64,000 nt of DNA from Neofusicoccum parvum. Taxonomy: Eukaryota; Ascomycota; Dothideomycetes; Botryosphaeriales; Botryosphaeriaceae. The stretch covers positions 1,116,001 through 1,180,000 of the forward strand of contig CP087206.1 in NCBI GenBank assembly GCA_020912385.1, written 5' to 3'. A program made the translations under genes and the position numbers. The notes under the pieces were generated by a model, which searched no databases, was not told the origin of the DNA, and saw nothing but the letters and a program-made list of their open reading frames with translations. Numbering within the stretch: position 1 is the stretch's first letter; the number at the start of each line of letters is the position of its first letter. Of this stretch, positions 42,480-52,338 are shown one piece after another.

Positions 42480-43000
42480 GGATAAGTTGCTCCGGGAGGT
42501 TGGCAAGACTGCTACTACCTCTTTGTTCGCTTCCGAAATGTGGCCTCTCCGGAATGAGCTCGGCTTTGGCTTCAACATCACCAAACAATCTGGTATACGG
42601 CACAGTTGGAGAGAGAAACCCGAGATCTCATAAAGCCATGAAAAAAAAAAAAACAGGGCGAAAGCCAGGAACAGGGTAAATCAAATGACCCTGCCGCGGC
42701 AAATATCTTGGTCTTCTCAGAAGTCAATAACAAAGATTGCTGCTACTTCAAGACTCTAATTCTCTCATTCTCGTGAAACTAGTTCATGGGGGTATCGAAG
42801 CTAACACTACAGAGCCTCTTCCTTTTTCTCCCTTCTCTCAACATCCTCCAACAAGCGCTGACTGGAAGATTTTTAAGGAAACAAACCGAGAACAAATGGT
42901 ATATCCAGACCAAAACCACCAACCGAATGCCAAACGAAAGGAAAAAAAAGAGTAAAAAAAAGAGTAAAAAAAAGAGTAAAAAAAAGAGAAGAAACGAATC
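42480..43000. other. Convergent 3' regions of CUS2 and the membrane-protein gene
   Basis: About 0.5 kb between converging genes. It contains an A-tract near 42640-42653 and an A-rich tandem repeat immediately before the neighbouring stop codon. Confidence 0.6.
42942..42989. repeat. 12-bp A-rich tandem repeat, four copies
   Basis: Four units of AAAAAAAAGAGT (42942-42953, 42954-42965, 42966-42977, 42978-42989, the last ending in A). It lies 11 nt beyond the stop codon of the minus-strand gene at 43001, so on that strand it is a T-rich tract at the start of the 3' UTR. Confidence 0.9.
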
Positions 43001-44233
43001 TCAAGGCCCAAAGCTCCTCCTCAACCCCGACTTCGGCCTCTTCGCCCAGCTGCCAAACAGCGGGGCCACCTCGGCGGGGCCGTCGTCCTCGGCGCTGCTG
43101 CTCACGTCGTTGTCGGACGGCTGCGGCGTGCGCAGGGCCACGTCGTCGAACGAGTCGGGCGAGTAGTAGCGCGGCAGGCTGCTGCCGCTGGCGCTGCGGG
43201 CGCGGCCGCCGGCGCTGCTCTGCGCCATGGTGGTCAGCGCCTGGCCGCCCGAGAGGCTGCTCCGCGTCGTCGTCGACGACGACGACTTGCCGGCTCCCTC
43301 TTCTCCTTCCTGCTCCTCCTCCTCCTCCCCGTCCGGCCTCTGCGTCGACGGCGACGGCGTCTCGAGGATGATGGCCGGCGGCGCGGACATGCGGTGCTTG
43401 GCGTCGGCCGCCGCCCGCCGCACCCCCGACCCCGACGACGTCGACGTGCTGTGCAGGCTGCCTTGCACGCTGGTCACGCCGGCCATGGGGTTCTCGGGCG
43501 ACTGCGTGCGCTGCACTTGCAGCGGGATGAGGGTCGAGGTGCTGAGGCGCGCGAGGGGCGAGATGGTGGAGGAGGCCGGGGTGTAGGGGACGTAGAGCTG
43601 GACGGTGGAGGAGGCGGTGGATGAGCGGCTACGGGCGTGGGGGTTGGGGCGAGGCGGCTGTTCTTGTTGTTGCCCCTGCTGGTACTGCTGCTGGGGTTGT
43701 TGCTGCGGCTGCTGCTGGTAGGGCGGTGGGGAGACGCGCAGCGGGTGGATGATGGTGAAGGCGCTAAGATCGGGTTGCGTGTTGTCCGAAGACTCGTCGG
43801 TGACGCGGCTGTAGCGTGACGAGCCCGTCACTGTGCGCGTCGGTGGCGACACGGTGCGCGATGGTGGAGAGACGGAGGACAGAGGGCTGACGCTCGTGAT
43901 GGGAGGCAGCGTCGGCGGCATGTAAATGTTGCCTCCGACGTCGGACACGCTGCGTACGCGCGTGTAGTCGCCACGGGAGAAGGTGGCGGACTTGCTGAGC
44001 TGCTGCTTCTCGGCGTCGAAGGAGGCGCGCTGCTTGCGGAGGGCGCGCTTGTGGAGGATGAAGCCGACGGTGGAGACGAGGATGACGAGGGCGAAGGCGC
44101 CGAAGATCACTCCGCATACAATGGATATGGTTTTTGAAGAGGTGCCAGACGAGGGGGCGGATGTGGCACTGGATGTTGCGGAAGAGGTGGCAGAGGCCGA
44201 CATGGTGGTCGTTGTTGTTGTCGTCCCGGCCAT
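43001..44233 (-). CDS. Single-pass membrane protein with Ser/Thr ectodomain and PPPY motif
   Basis: One exon, 410 residues from MAGTTTTTTTMSASATSS. The first 34 residues are Ser/Thr/Ala only, likely O-mannosylated if outside the cell. Residues about 36-60 (TISIVCGVIFGAFALVILVS) form one membrane span, followed by the positive-inside stretch HKRALRKQR. The remaining 340 residues should be cytoplasmic and disordered: Ser/Pro-rich, a Gln-rich run near PPPYQQQPQQQ and an acidic EEEEEQEGEEG block. PPPY is a binding motif for WW domains such as those of Rsp5-type ubiquitin ligases. The family is not recognised; the layout recalls fungal wall-stress sensors but lacks a WSC domain and a clear signal peptide. 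An upstream in-frame codon could extend the N terminus by 22 residues. I prefer the shorter form because the Thr-rich start is typical. Confidence 0.75.
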   Translation of the reverse strand: MAGTTTTTTTMSASATSSATSSATSAPSSGTSSKTISIVCGVIFGAFALVILVSTVGFILHKRALRKQRASFDAEKQQLSKSATFSRGDYTRVRSVSDVGGNIYMPPTLPPITSVSPLSSVSPPSRTVSPPTRTVTGSSRYSRVTDESSDNTQPDLSAFTIIHPLRVSPPPYQQQPQQQPQQQYQQGQQQEQPPRPNPHARSRSSTASSTVQLYVPYTPASSTISPLARLSTSTLIPLQVQRTQSPENPMAGVTSVQGSLHSTSTSSGSGVRRAAADAKHRMSAPPAIILETPSPSTQRPDGEEEEEQEGEEGAGKSSSSTTTRSSLSGGQALTTMAQSSAGGRARSASGSSLPRYYSPDSFDDVALRTPQPSDNDVSSSAEDDGPAEVAPLFGSWAKRPKSGLRRSFGP

Positions 44234-47200
44234 TTTGGGAGGGATATGACGAACCGGGTATCTGGCGAATGGTAAACAGAAAAGAAGAGAGAGAGGCACA
44301 GAGGAGAGTACTGCTTAAGGCCTCAACTATGGCGCTCTGGCTGATGTGTGTCTGACTGGTGATGCCCGGGGTGGCCTTGGTCACTTGGTCAGCATTCTCC
44401 ACCGAGAGTTAAGTATCACAGGTATCACGACCACCGACAACCAGCAGGAGTTATAAATAGGCACCTGGCAGCAAAGGGCCCCATCGCGGCCTCTCTGCTT
44501 TGGCAGTGAGGGGAGGACGGTTGAGGCACAGATCAAGGCCGCAACGGGCCGTCCGCAGCACGGAGCCTGAGAGCTGCCTACGCCAGCGCCCCACAGAGGA
44601 GCCCATCCACCTGCCAGCTTGGCGCATCCTACAGCACACAGGCCGCCGCTTTGATGGCTCTCTCGACTCAGGGCGCTAGCGCGGCGAATGGACGCAGGGA
44701 AGGCGGCGCCGCGGTCGGTGGACGGGAGCAGCCAGCGAATGGCAGAGGCCGCGTGAACGAGCCGCAGCACCACCTGGCGGCCGCCGGCGACGGGCCAGGA
44801 GCACGATGGCGGTGGCAGAGGCGCGTGGTTCGCCGCGTCGAGAGCCTGCCATCAGCCTTGCCGGACGCTGCGACGCCTCGCCAATCACGTCAGCAGGCGC
44901 GCGCTGCTGCGGCTCTCCCGGACGTGCGATGTGCCTGCGCGGGCGCCGGAAGGCTAGCCAAGCTTCGCGCCCGACTCACGGCCTTGCCGCTTCGGCTGGG
45001 GCGCCGACTGCTCTCGCGCTCGTGCTGTCCGGCCGCGAATCCTGTGAGGCTGCTGCGCCGCAGCGAGCGTGGAGGCGTCGCCAGGAGGTGATGTGCGGAT
45101 GGAAATCGTGTGGAGAGGCTGTGCCGCGCCGCGCTCTGATGCGTCACCCAGTGCTCACCGTATCGAACCAACACCGCGACGATCCGCCCACGCAATGATG
45201 TGGCACCACGCTTCTGGCGAAGCTTCGAGGCGGCGCGCCCTCTGGCCTCCTCCTTCGGTGCTTCTCATAAGAAGGCCGGTGCTACTGCGCTCGTCTCATT
45301 TGGGGGCCGACTGTCACTTCCTGCCGCCCATCTCCCGCGAGATGCGCGAGAGAACACGCTGCCGTCGCGGTCGCTGCGCGGAGCTGGCGGTCAAGGAGAG
45401 GCGTAGCAGGCCGCGTGGGATGTACGCGGAGGTGATTTTCGCGCACCCCGTCTCCTGGGTCGGTCCCGGGGATGTGTCTGCCGGAAGAGCGCGCGAGTAA
45501 TGGCGGCGACCTCTGCGGTGGCCCAGCGGCTTGCGCAATCCGAAACCGATGCCTTGAGCCTCCGCAAAGGCGTCAGAGGTTGACAAAGATGTGACGACGT
45601 CCGCCTCTCCGGCCCGCCTGATCGCGCCATCCAGCAAACTCCATGAACCCCGTGAGGATTTACTTCGGCGTGGCCCGGGAGAAATCGTCGATTGGTCCTC
45701 GCGAGTCTTCTTGATCCTTTCGCCTAAAGTCTGCCTGACCAAGCACAACCCCCCAACACCGTCAGCGCTCAACCTTCACCACCAGAGCCCGATCCCCCTT
45801 TCTTCTCCACCCCAGAGTAAAAATAGTGATGGAGGTGAGATTGATCTGCCACTACGGCGCGATCTTCGGCTGCAGCACACACTCGCGCCTCTCTCGTCAC
45901 TTCGCGTGCCTGGCGCCGCGCTTAACACTCAGCCCAGCGACGGAAACAAGAGGCTGTGCAACAAGCACTTGCTACACGCGCGCTACCGGACCGTCCAGTC
46001 GACCGCCGGCGCGCGCAAGGCGGGGTCGAAAACGCCACCGGCCGTGCCACGGCCGCCATGCACTCAACCCACAACCCAAATCCAACACCCGGCATCTCCC
46101 GCCGACAAAACCGCCGGCCTTGGACCCCGCCAGGCTGCTCATTTCGGTGTTACAGAATGAACAAGCTTTTTGTTGGTGGTGTACGCGGGTCCCTTTCGAC
46201 TGTCGGCATGGGCATGGGTGCCGGGAAAGAGTCCCTCGCTAGGGGCGGACTTGTGCCACATGCATGAAGATTATTTGAGCGTTCTGCTCGTTTGTTGTTT
46301 CCAGGGCCCTGCAATGGCTGTGTATGCCGTTTGAACGGCGCGTCTCGCGATGTGAGAAGTGGCGAAGCCAAAGAGAGGAGAGTGAGGGAAGTGCCGCGGA
46401 ACTGCAGCATCACAGTGTTGGTGTTTTGTGGCTCCCCTGCATGTGCCATCGTGTATTCCTGGCTATCCGCTGGCGCAGCTGCAGGCGAGCGACGATGTCG
46501 TTCGGCAAGTGCGAAGGTCGAGCGAACATGGGGAAGTGACGGCGCCCAGGCCGTTTCTTCGCAGACTGCCGTCTAAAGATGGCAACTGGCTCGAGTTCTC
46601 CAACCAGAGCGTCTCGTTCGGCAAGCCACACGTTGGTAGGCCATCTCTCACTCATCGCACGGAGACGCTCGGAGGGGTTTGTAAGATTAAAGGAGATCTG
46701 CCGAACATCCGCAGGTCTCATAATGCCTGGATCCTTCGCGGCGTTGCTGCCTGCGTGAATGTGCAGATCCCTCAGTAATGGCGCTTGGCGGTGAGCAAGA
46801 AGCCATACCCAGTCACTCCTGTCCGCTGCTCCAGCGACTTAACCCATACCTTCCTCTTCTGCTGTCTCCCATCTGGCGCCACTCGCCCACAACACCCAGC
46901 TTCACTCGCAGCCCCTGTCCAACCACAAATCGCCATGTTAACGTAACCGAGCTGGCCTTCGCCCTGGATGTCTTCGCCTCTGTCTTCATGACTTTGGCTC
47001 CGCCACCGCCTCACTCCTCTCCACCACGTTTCACACAGCCCTTCCCGCCGCCAACACCTCTACGACCGCACAAGACCCTAGTAAGCGGACCCAAGCCATT
47101 ACAACCGACGAAGAGGAGCATGACTTGATCAAAAGCTATTCATAGTCAAGAAGATTCAGTGTATAGAATGCATTCACAAAGGGCGGGTGTTTCGGAACGA

Positions 47201-48409
47201 CGGCGCGGATACATTTGACCCAGAGATGCGGGCTGAAGCAACGTGCATGCCTGTGAGATGAAGGTCATGAGGATTGGTTCATGAGGTAGGACATATGTGA
47301 CGTGTGAGTGATTGGTTCTACCTGTTCGTTTGTCATGGAACGCGGCAGTTTCCACGTGGAAGGTGAGCTGAGCATAATGCGTTCCAACAACAGTGGCAAT
47401 GAGTCTTCCTCCAGGACCGAGGCTGAGCAATCATGGGATGCTGCAGCTGACAGCTAGCGTGAAAGTACACTCACCACTTCTTACTGTGTAGGTGGTTGAA
47501 GCATACATCCCGATGGCCGTACGCAAAGATGACCACTTTCTGTGCGTCATGAAATGATCAGTTACTCGTATCGAATCCAAGTCTCCAGACCCAGACCAGG
47601 ACGCAGGACGAGGCCCTTCACTTTACATACCTTGCAAGCACGAGTCCTCCCATAGCCCGCCGACACTGATGACTGGCGTAGTGGTGAAAGTAAAGTAACC
47701 ACTAGGTCACGAGGTTTAGGCACCCCAAGTGGTCTGGGGTTCGAAACGGGGCACAAAAACAGGCGGAGATCCAAGTGAGCCTGTTCTATCTGGCATGCGC
47801 TGTCGTCCTTAGATGAGAGTTCACCACCTTGACATAGACTCTATGTAAAGGCGGTGGACACGGACGCGGTGCAAGCTGGATAGTTTTGCCCTTTTGTTCT
47901 TTGCTCTGATGTCGTTCCATTTACTTGAGCACCCACGAGCAGCATCGCGTCCTCTTCCGCCCACCCGAGCTCTCTGTGGACATGTTAACCACGGCATAAG
48001 TTTGAAGGAACCTGTACACCTGCATGAATGCTTTAAACCCCATAACTTGATATAATCACCGGTTGGAAGGATACGCCGACGAGCTGCACTTTATTCACGC
48101 TGTCCGCTGGCTACGGCAGCCTGTGGACGTAGCACGAGGAATCCATAATGCTATTCCTTGGTTTGCTTGAATGACAAAGGCCTTCTCGTTTGAACTACCG
48201 AATCCGTCATGAGCAAAACACGACTTAGCCACATAATCAAACCCTTCAGGTGGTCGTGAATGACTTGACACCACAAGGTACCTCAGCTGTATCATTCAGA
48301 GACTCAGAAGAAAAGATATCTAAACCGGCCCCACCGAACTCCAATAATTTTTACCCACGCAAGGACCCCGCTGCACAATGCCCAAATGACACTTTTGTTT
48401 CCACCTTCC
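44234..48409. other. 4.2-kb intergenic region; no protein gene seen
   Basis: GC-rich first half (44400-46200) with many accidental frames, then a more balanced second half. The only structured element I found is a tRNA-like sequence near 47674-47754 (listed). I tried to chain frames around 46778-47128 and 45591-46160 into genes and found neither motifs nor matching splice sites. Confidence 0.5.
47674..47754 (+). mobile_element. tRNA-like pol III sequence; possible SINE remnant or tRNA pseudogene
   Basis: TGGCGTAGTGG (47674-47684) matches a pol III A box and GGTTCGAAACG (47738-47748) is one base off the B box. The spacing of about 54 nt between them is in the range for tRNAs and SINE heads. 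The T-stem positions flanking TTCGAAA (TGGGG and CGGGG) do not pair, so it is not a functional tRNA. Such broken tRNA-like heads are typical of SINEs or of tRNA pseudogenes. An A run follows the GGGGCAC end (47755-47759). No second copy was noticed in the window. Confidence 0.35.
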
Positions 48410-50624
48410 TTACAACTTCTCCAGCAGTATGCGTGACCCCGGATTACCGCTCGGCTTCTGCGCCTGCTTGTCGCCCTTCTTCTTCGACTTCTTGTCGTCA
48501 TCCTTATCCTTCTTGCTGTTCTTCTTCGCATCCCCGTTTGCCGCCTTCTCCAGCTTATCCTTCGACTTCTTCAGCGCCTTCAGCACCTTCTCCTTCTTCT
48601 CGAAACCCTCCGCCTCGACGAGCGCGACGACGACGAAAGAGCTGTCGCCCGTTGCCCATTCGATTAGGTGGTCCTTGATCGCGTCGTAGAGGGCGTCGTG
48701 GAAGTTCAGCGGCGGGTCCACAAGCTTCGTAGTCTTCGTCTTGGGATCGAAGTGGCCACCGGTGGCAAGAGTCTTGAACATGCGTCCGGCGTGGGACTGG
48801 TGGGACAGGTGGTCTTCCGCGGTAGGGTCACCGCTAGCGAGCGCAGCGACAGCCTTGACTGCCGCGGTCTTGTCTCCTTCAGCGCTGAGAAGAGCTTCTG
48901 TGATGAATTGGCAGCCAAAGGACGACTGGGCAAGCGCAGACGGGTCGGCCGCGATGACACTCAGGAGGGTTGCAGAGTAGGCCTTGACGACCTCCTTCCT
49001 TCTGACCTCCGGGTCTTTCTTAGAGGTTGTGGCGCGAATGGCGTGGATCTCATCCAGCACAGCAGGGTCTTCAGGAGTTGTGAAGAGCCATTTTGCCCGG
49101 CCACACAGAGGGTAAAGAATGCTGATACGGCCGACCTTGTCGACAGCGAGGTTCAAAAGCTTCTCTTGCTGCGTTTCAATGCTGGAGTTTGTGCTGAGGA
49201 GCTCTGGGAAGATCAGCTTCGTAGTAAGAACCGTGTCGTCGACGACATCAAGGGCAGCCAAGATAACCTGGTGTGCAAAGGGGTCGTAGGCCATGATCTC
49301 AATGTTCTCCTTGTACATTTTCAGGAGGTTCTTCCGGTCCTTAGCGCTCCCGTAAGCCAGAGCAAGGCAAGCCACGCGAGCGCCATTCTTCGTGAAGGCC
49401 AAGTTCTTGAGTAGATCGCCTTCCTCGTCACCCTTGATAAGCTCAAGGAACTCACTCGCTTCCTCACTGCCGGGCTTGGTGTTGAGGAAATACTGAAGCA
49501 TGGCGTCGTGCAGCATGGTGAACCCGGTCATCTTCTTCTGGACCAGCGAGTTGATCATAGTGCGGCAGAAGTCCATGATCGGCCTCCGCTTCTCAGGTGT
49601 CTTCTCGAGAATTTCGGAGAGCTCTGCTGTAAGATCGTCGTCCTTGCCGCCCTTCCAAAGAGCAAACTCGGCGCCATACCATTCCCGCAAAAGTCTCGCC
49701 TTTTGCTTCTTTGTTGCCATGCCTCGGTAGATATCGTCCAAAATCCAGGAAGCCTCGGGGTGGTTGATCATGCGCTTGACGGACCCGTAGAATTCGGAGA
49801 TGATCATGTCGCGGCTTTCCGTATCACTGTTTACCTCATTAGCGCGTGTCCTTGCTACCACCTCCATGATCTGGGTACCTACCCTTCAACCAGAATCTTG
49901 CCCACTAGAAACTTGGCATATCTGCTCTCTGCTAGAGCTTTGTATTCGCCCTTGAGCTCCTTGCCAATCATCTTGCGCTGATCCGGTGTCGAGTATTTCA
50001 AGGCGCACTGAATGACACGGGTGGCATCGTGCTTGAAGACAAATTCCTTTACCCTCCCAGTGATGATGCTGAACAGCTCAGCTACAAGCTTCTGGCGCTC
50101 GTCCTTCGGCACATGCGACTTCATCCTCAAACGCTCCCATATCTTCTTAGACCTGTAGAGTTCGTCGCCGAGGGGCTTGTTCATCTTGCGTTCTTTTACA
50201 AGTTGCTTTTGCTTCTGGTGCGATTCTCTCGAGTTTGATGCTGGACGGTATTAGCAATCGCTTCGATGCCTCCGCACATATTCCTGCGGAGCCACAGAGT
50301 ACACGTACAGCCTGCGCCATTCTCCGCCGGCTTCTTCACAGCGCCTTCGTCCTCCATCTCCACATCGCTGTCGCTGCCGCTCGCCATACTCTCATCGCTG
50401 TCGCTGGCATCGGCGCCTTCCTTCGCGGAGAAGCCGGCGAAGCCATTCTCGCTCTCGGTGGTGTCGGACTCGTCGAGGTCCTCGGGCTCTTCGCGCTTCG
50501 CGTGCTTCTGCTTTTTCGCCTCCTTCGCAGGCTTGGCGGCGGGCTTCTTCGCGGTTTTGATTTTCTTGTCGATCGACGCCTTGGAGGAGGGCACCTCGGA
50601 CTGCTTGCGCTTGACTCCGGCCAT
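48410..50624 (-). CDS. PUF6: Pumilio-repeat ribosome biogenesis factor PUF6
   Basis: Three exons, 50309-50624, 49883-50240 and 48410-49826, give 696 residues. Puf6 acts in the nucleolus in 60S subunit assembly and in yeast also represses ASH1 mRNA. The N-terminal about 120 residues are Lys/Glu/Ser-rich with basic nuclear-localisation-like runs. Repeat signatures then follow: VFKHDATRVIQCALKY, AKFLVGKILVEGDTESRDMI (joined across intron 2), YDPFAHQVILAALDVVDDT. The CPL-like C-terminal half contains SSFGCQFITEALLSAEGDK and SSFVVVALVEAEGFEKK. It ends in a Lys/Asp-rich tail. Length agrees with fungal Puf6 (656 aa in yeast). Intron 1 (68 nt) has branch TGCTAATAC and intron 2 (56 nt) has branch GCTAATG. 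Confidence 0.94.
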
Positions 50625-51402
50625 CTCGTTCGGGTTTGGTGGTTGCTGTGCGGCTCGTAATCTCGAGGAATTATTTCTTGAAAGTTTCGGCGCCAGGAAG
50701 CGGCCTGGCGGGCGGTGGCGGGAGGCAGAAAACCTGACTCGTGTTCCCCACCTGGGTGGGCAGGAGCGCGACCGGGCCCTGAATGCGAACCATTAACTCT
50801 GCTGACGCCTATAGCATGAAGCTGGAGCGAAACAAAATTTTGCGGACTTTGGTGCGCCAGGAAGCGAAATGGCAACGCTGCGAAACCGCGTGGTCAAAAA
50901 TAGCTCGTCGAGCGGGGTGTTTTATCGCACGCAGCTAGTGACCCAGAGATCGGGGTGTTATGCATCAAACGTCCACGCGGGACCAGAACCTCGCGAGCGG
51001 TGCCTGCGTGCCTGGGGCATCATGCTCCGCTGACAGGGCTGTGTCAGATCTCAGGGTCCACGAAAAGGGGAAGAGATCTGGAGCAAGACTCGTGCTTGTG
51101 GCCATCGCGTGCTTTCCCATTCCATCCCACATCGCCATCTTCAATGCTTAACCAATTGCTTGTTGGATGCCTGTGGCAAAAGATGACAATAATTATATAT
51201 TACATGGTATATCGAATCGTTGAGGCGCCGTACAGGCTCTATCCTGGCCATTTAAACGATCGTGAGACTCCATCTTCCTACGCAGCGCACTACGTTCAGG
51301 GATTCTCCAAACAACGCCAAGTCCGTACCCAAAGGCCCTATGTATATATACCATCCAAAGAAGATCAATCCGTTGTCCAATCCGGCGTGTAGTGCCTCGC
51401 GC
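50625..51402. other. Intergenic between PUF6 promoter and the 233-aa gene's 3' end
   Basis: About 0.8 kb. It includes the PUF6 promoter. No gene or repeat seen. Confidence 0.55.
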
Positions 51403-52338
51403 TCAGTTCGACTGCACCGGCACCTCCGTGCCGTCGGATCTCGGCATGGGACTTAGTTCCGCGCCTTGGCCGCTCTGGCCTCTCTTCCTCCCAGTGAGAT
51501 GGAAGCCAAGACCCGACGACGGCCGGCTTTCCGGCTTCGCGAGGTTCTCGGACGAATCGCCAAACCTTGCGAAGAAGCTCTTCTTCTTTGGCTTCGCCGG
51601 CTCGTCATTCAGCCCGACATCCTCAAAAGCCTCTTCGGTTGTCGAGATCGGTCTTTCGAAGCGGCGCTCGTTCAGGGAGGAGCGCGGAAGACGGCGGGAA
51701 TCGAGGCTCTGACGAGGTCGGACTTCAAGGTTTTCGGCGATGGGCGATCGGGCAGAGATGTCCTGAAAGTCATTGTAAGCATAAAGCAACGGGAGCTTGG
51801 GGATCTGAGACACCCACGAAGGACCTGCGGTATGACTCGAAAGATTCGCGCGAGATGCTGAAGGGCTCCGTCTCGCTGAGAACGGCGCGGTGGTTCGACG
51901 AGGTGGAAGTGCGCGATTTGGTGTTGCCCCAGAAGGCCTTCTTCTCCGGCGGAGACGGCTGGAGGCGGGCTTGTCAGTCTACACGCTCTTATCGCTGCCT
52001 CCCTGACTCGAGGCTGGATCGCGGAGGGGGACTGTGTGTTCGTACCGGGAGGAAGACGCCGCTATCGTTGATTTCTGCAGTCGATCAGCCATTGCTCGTC
52101 GCATGATGCTTGCATATTGTGCGCACAAGACGAATGCGCCATTTCAGCAAAGGAGCTTAACCGTACCGGATAATTTATACTCTGTTGGAGCCTTTACGTC
52201 CAGAGGCTTCGAGCCCACGGGCGTGTTCACGCGCTGAAACCCTCCATGGTCGACCCCGCCGTTGGCGATCGGGCGATGGTTCTCGTCCTGCACGTCGACC
52301 CCGCCGGGCGCTCTCCTGAACGGGTTGCGGATAGGCAT
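51403..52338 (-). CDS. Small disordered protein of unknown function (four exons)
   Basis: Exons 52167-52338, 52046-52074, 51818-51958 and 51403-51762 join into 233 residues. The gene is hidden from simple ORF inspection because its second exon is 29 nt and frames change at each junction. Splicing restores MPIRNPFRRAPGGVDVQDEN, then LSEINDSGVFLPPSPPEKKAFW, then SISRESFESYRRSFDISARSP. These joins are smooth and each intron (92, 87 and 55 nt) has proper GT/AG ends, which supports the model. The protein is Ser/Pro/Arg-rich with a Lys block KPKKKSFFARFGDSS near the C terminus and no known domain. The SISRESFESYRRSFD block looks conserved in filamentous ascomycetes from memory, but I cannot verify this. 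Ser/Arg context suggests phosphorylation. Confidence 0.68.
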
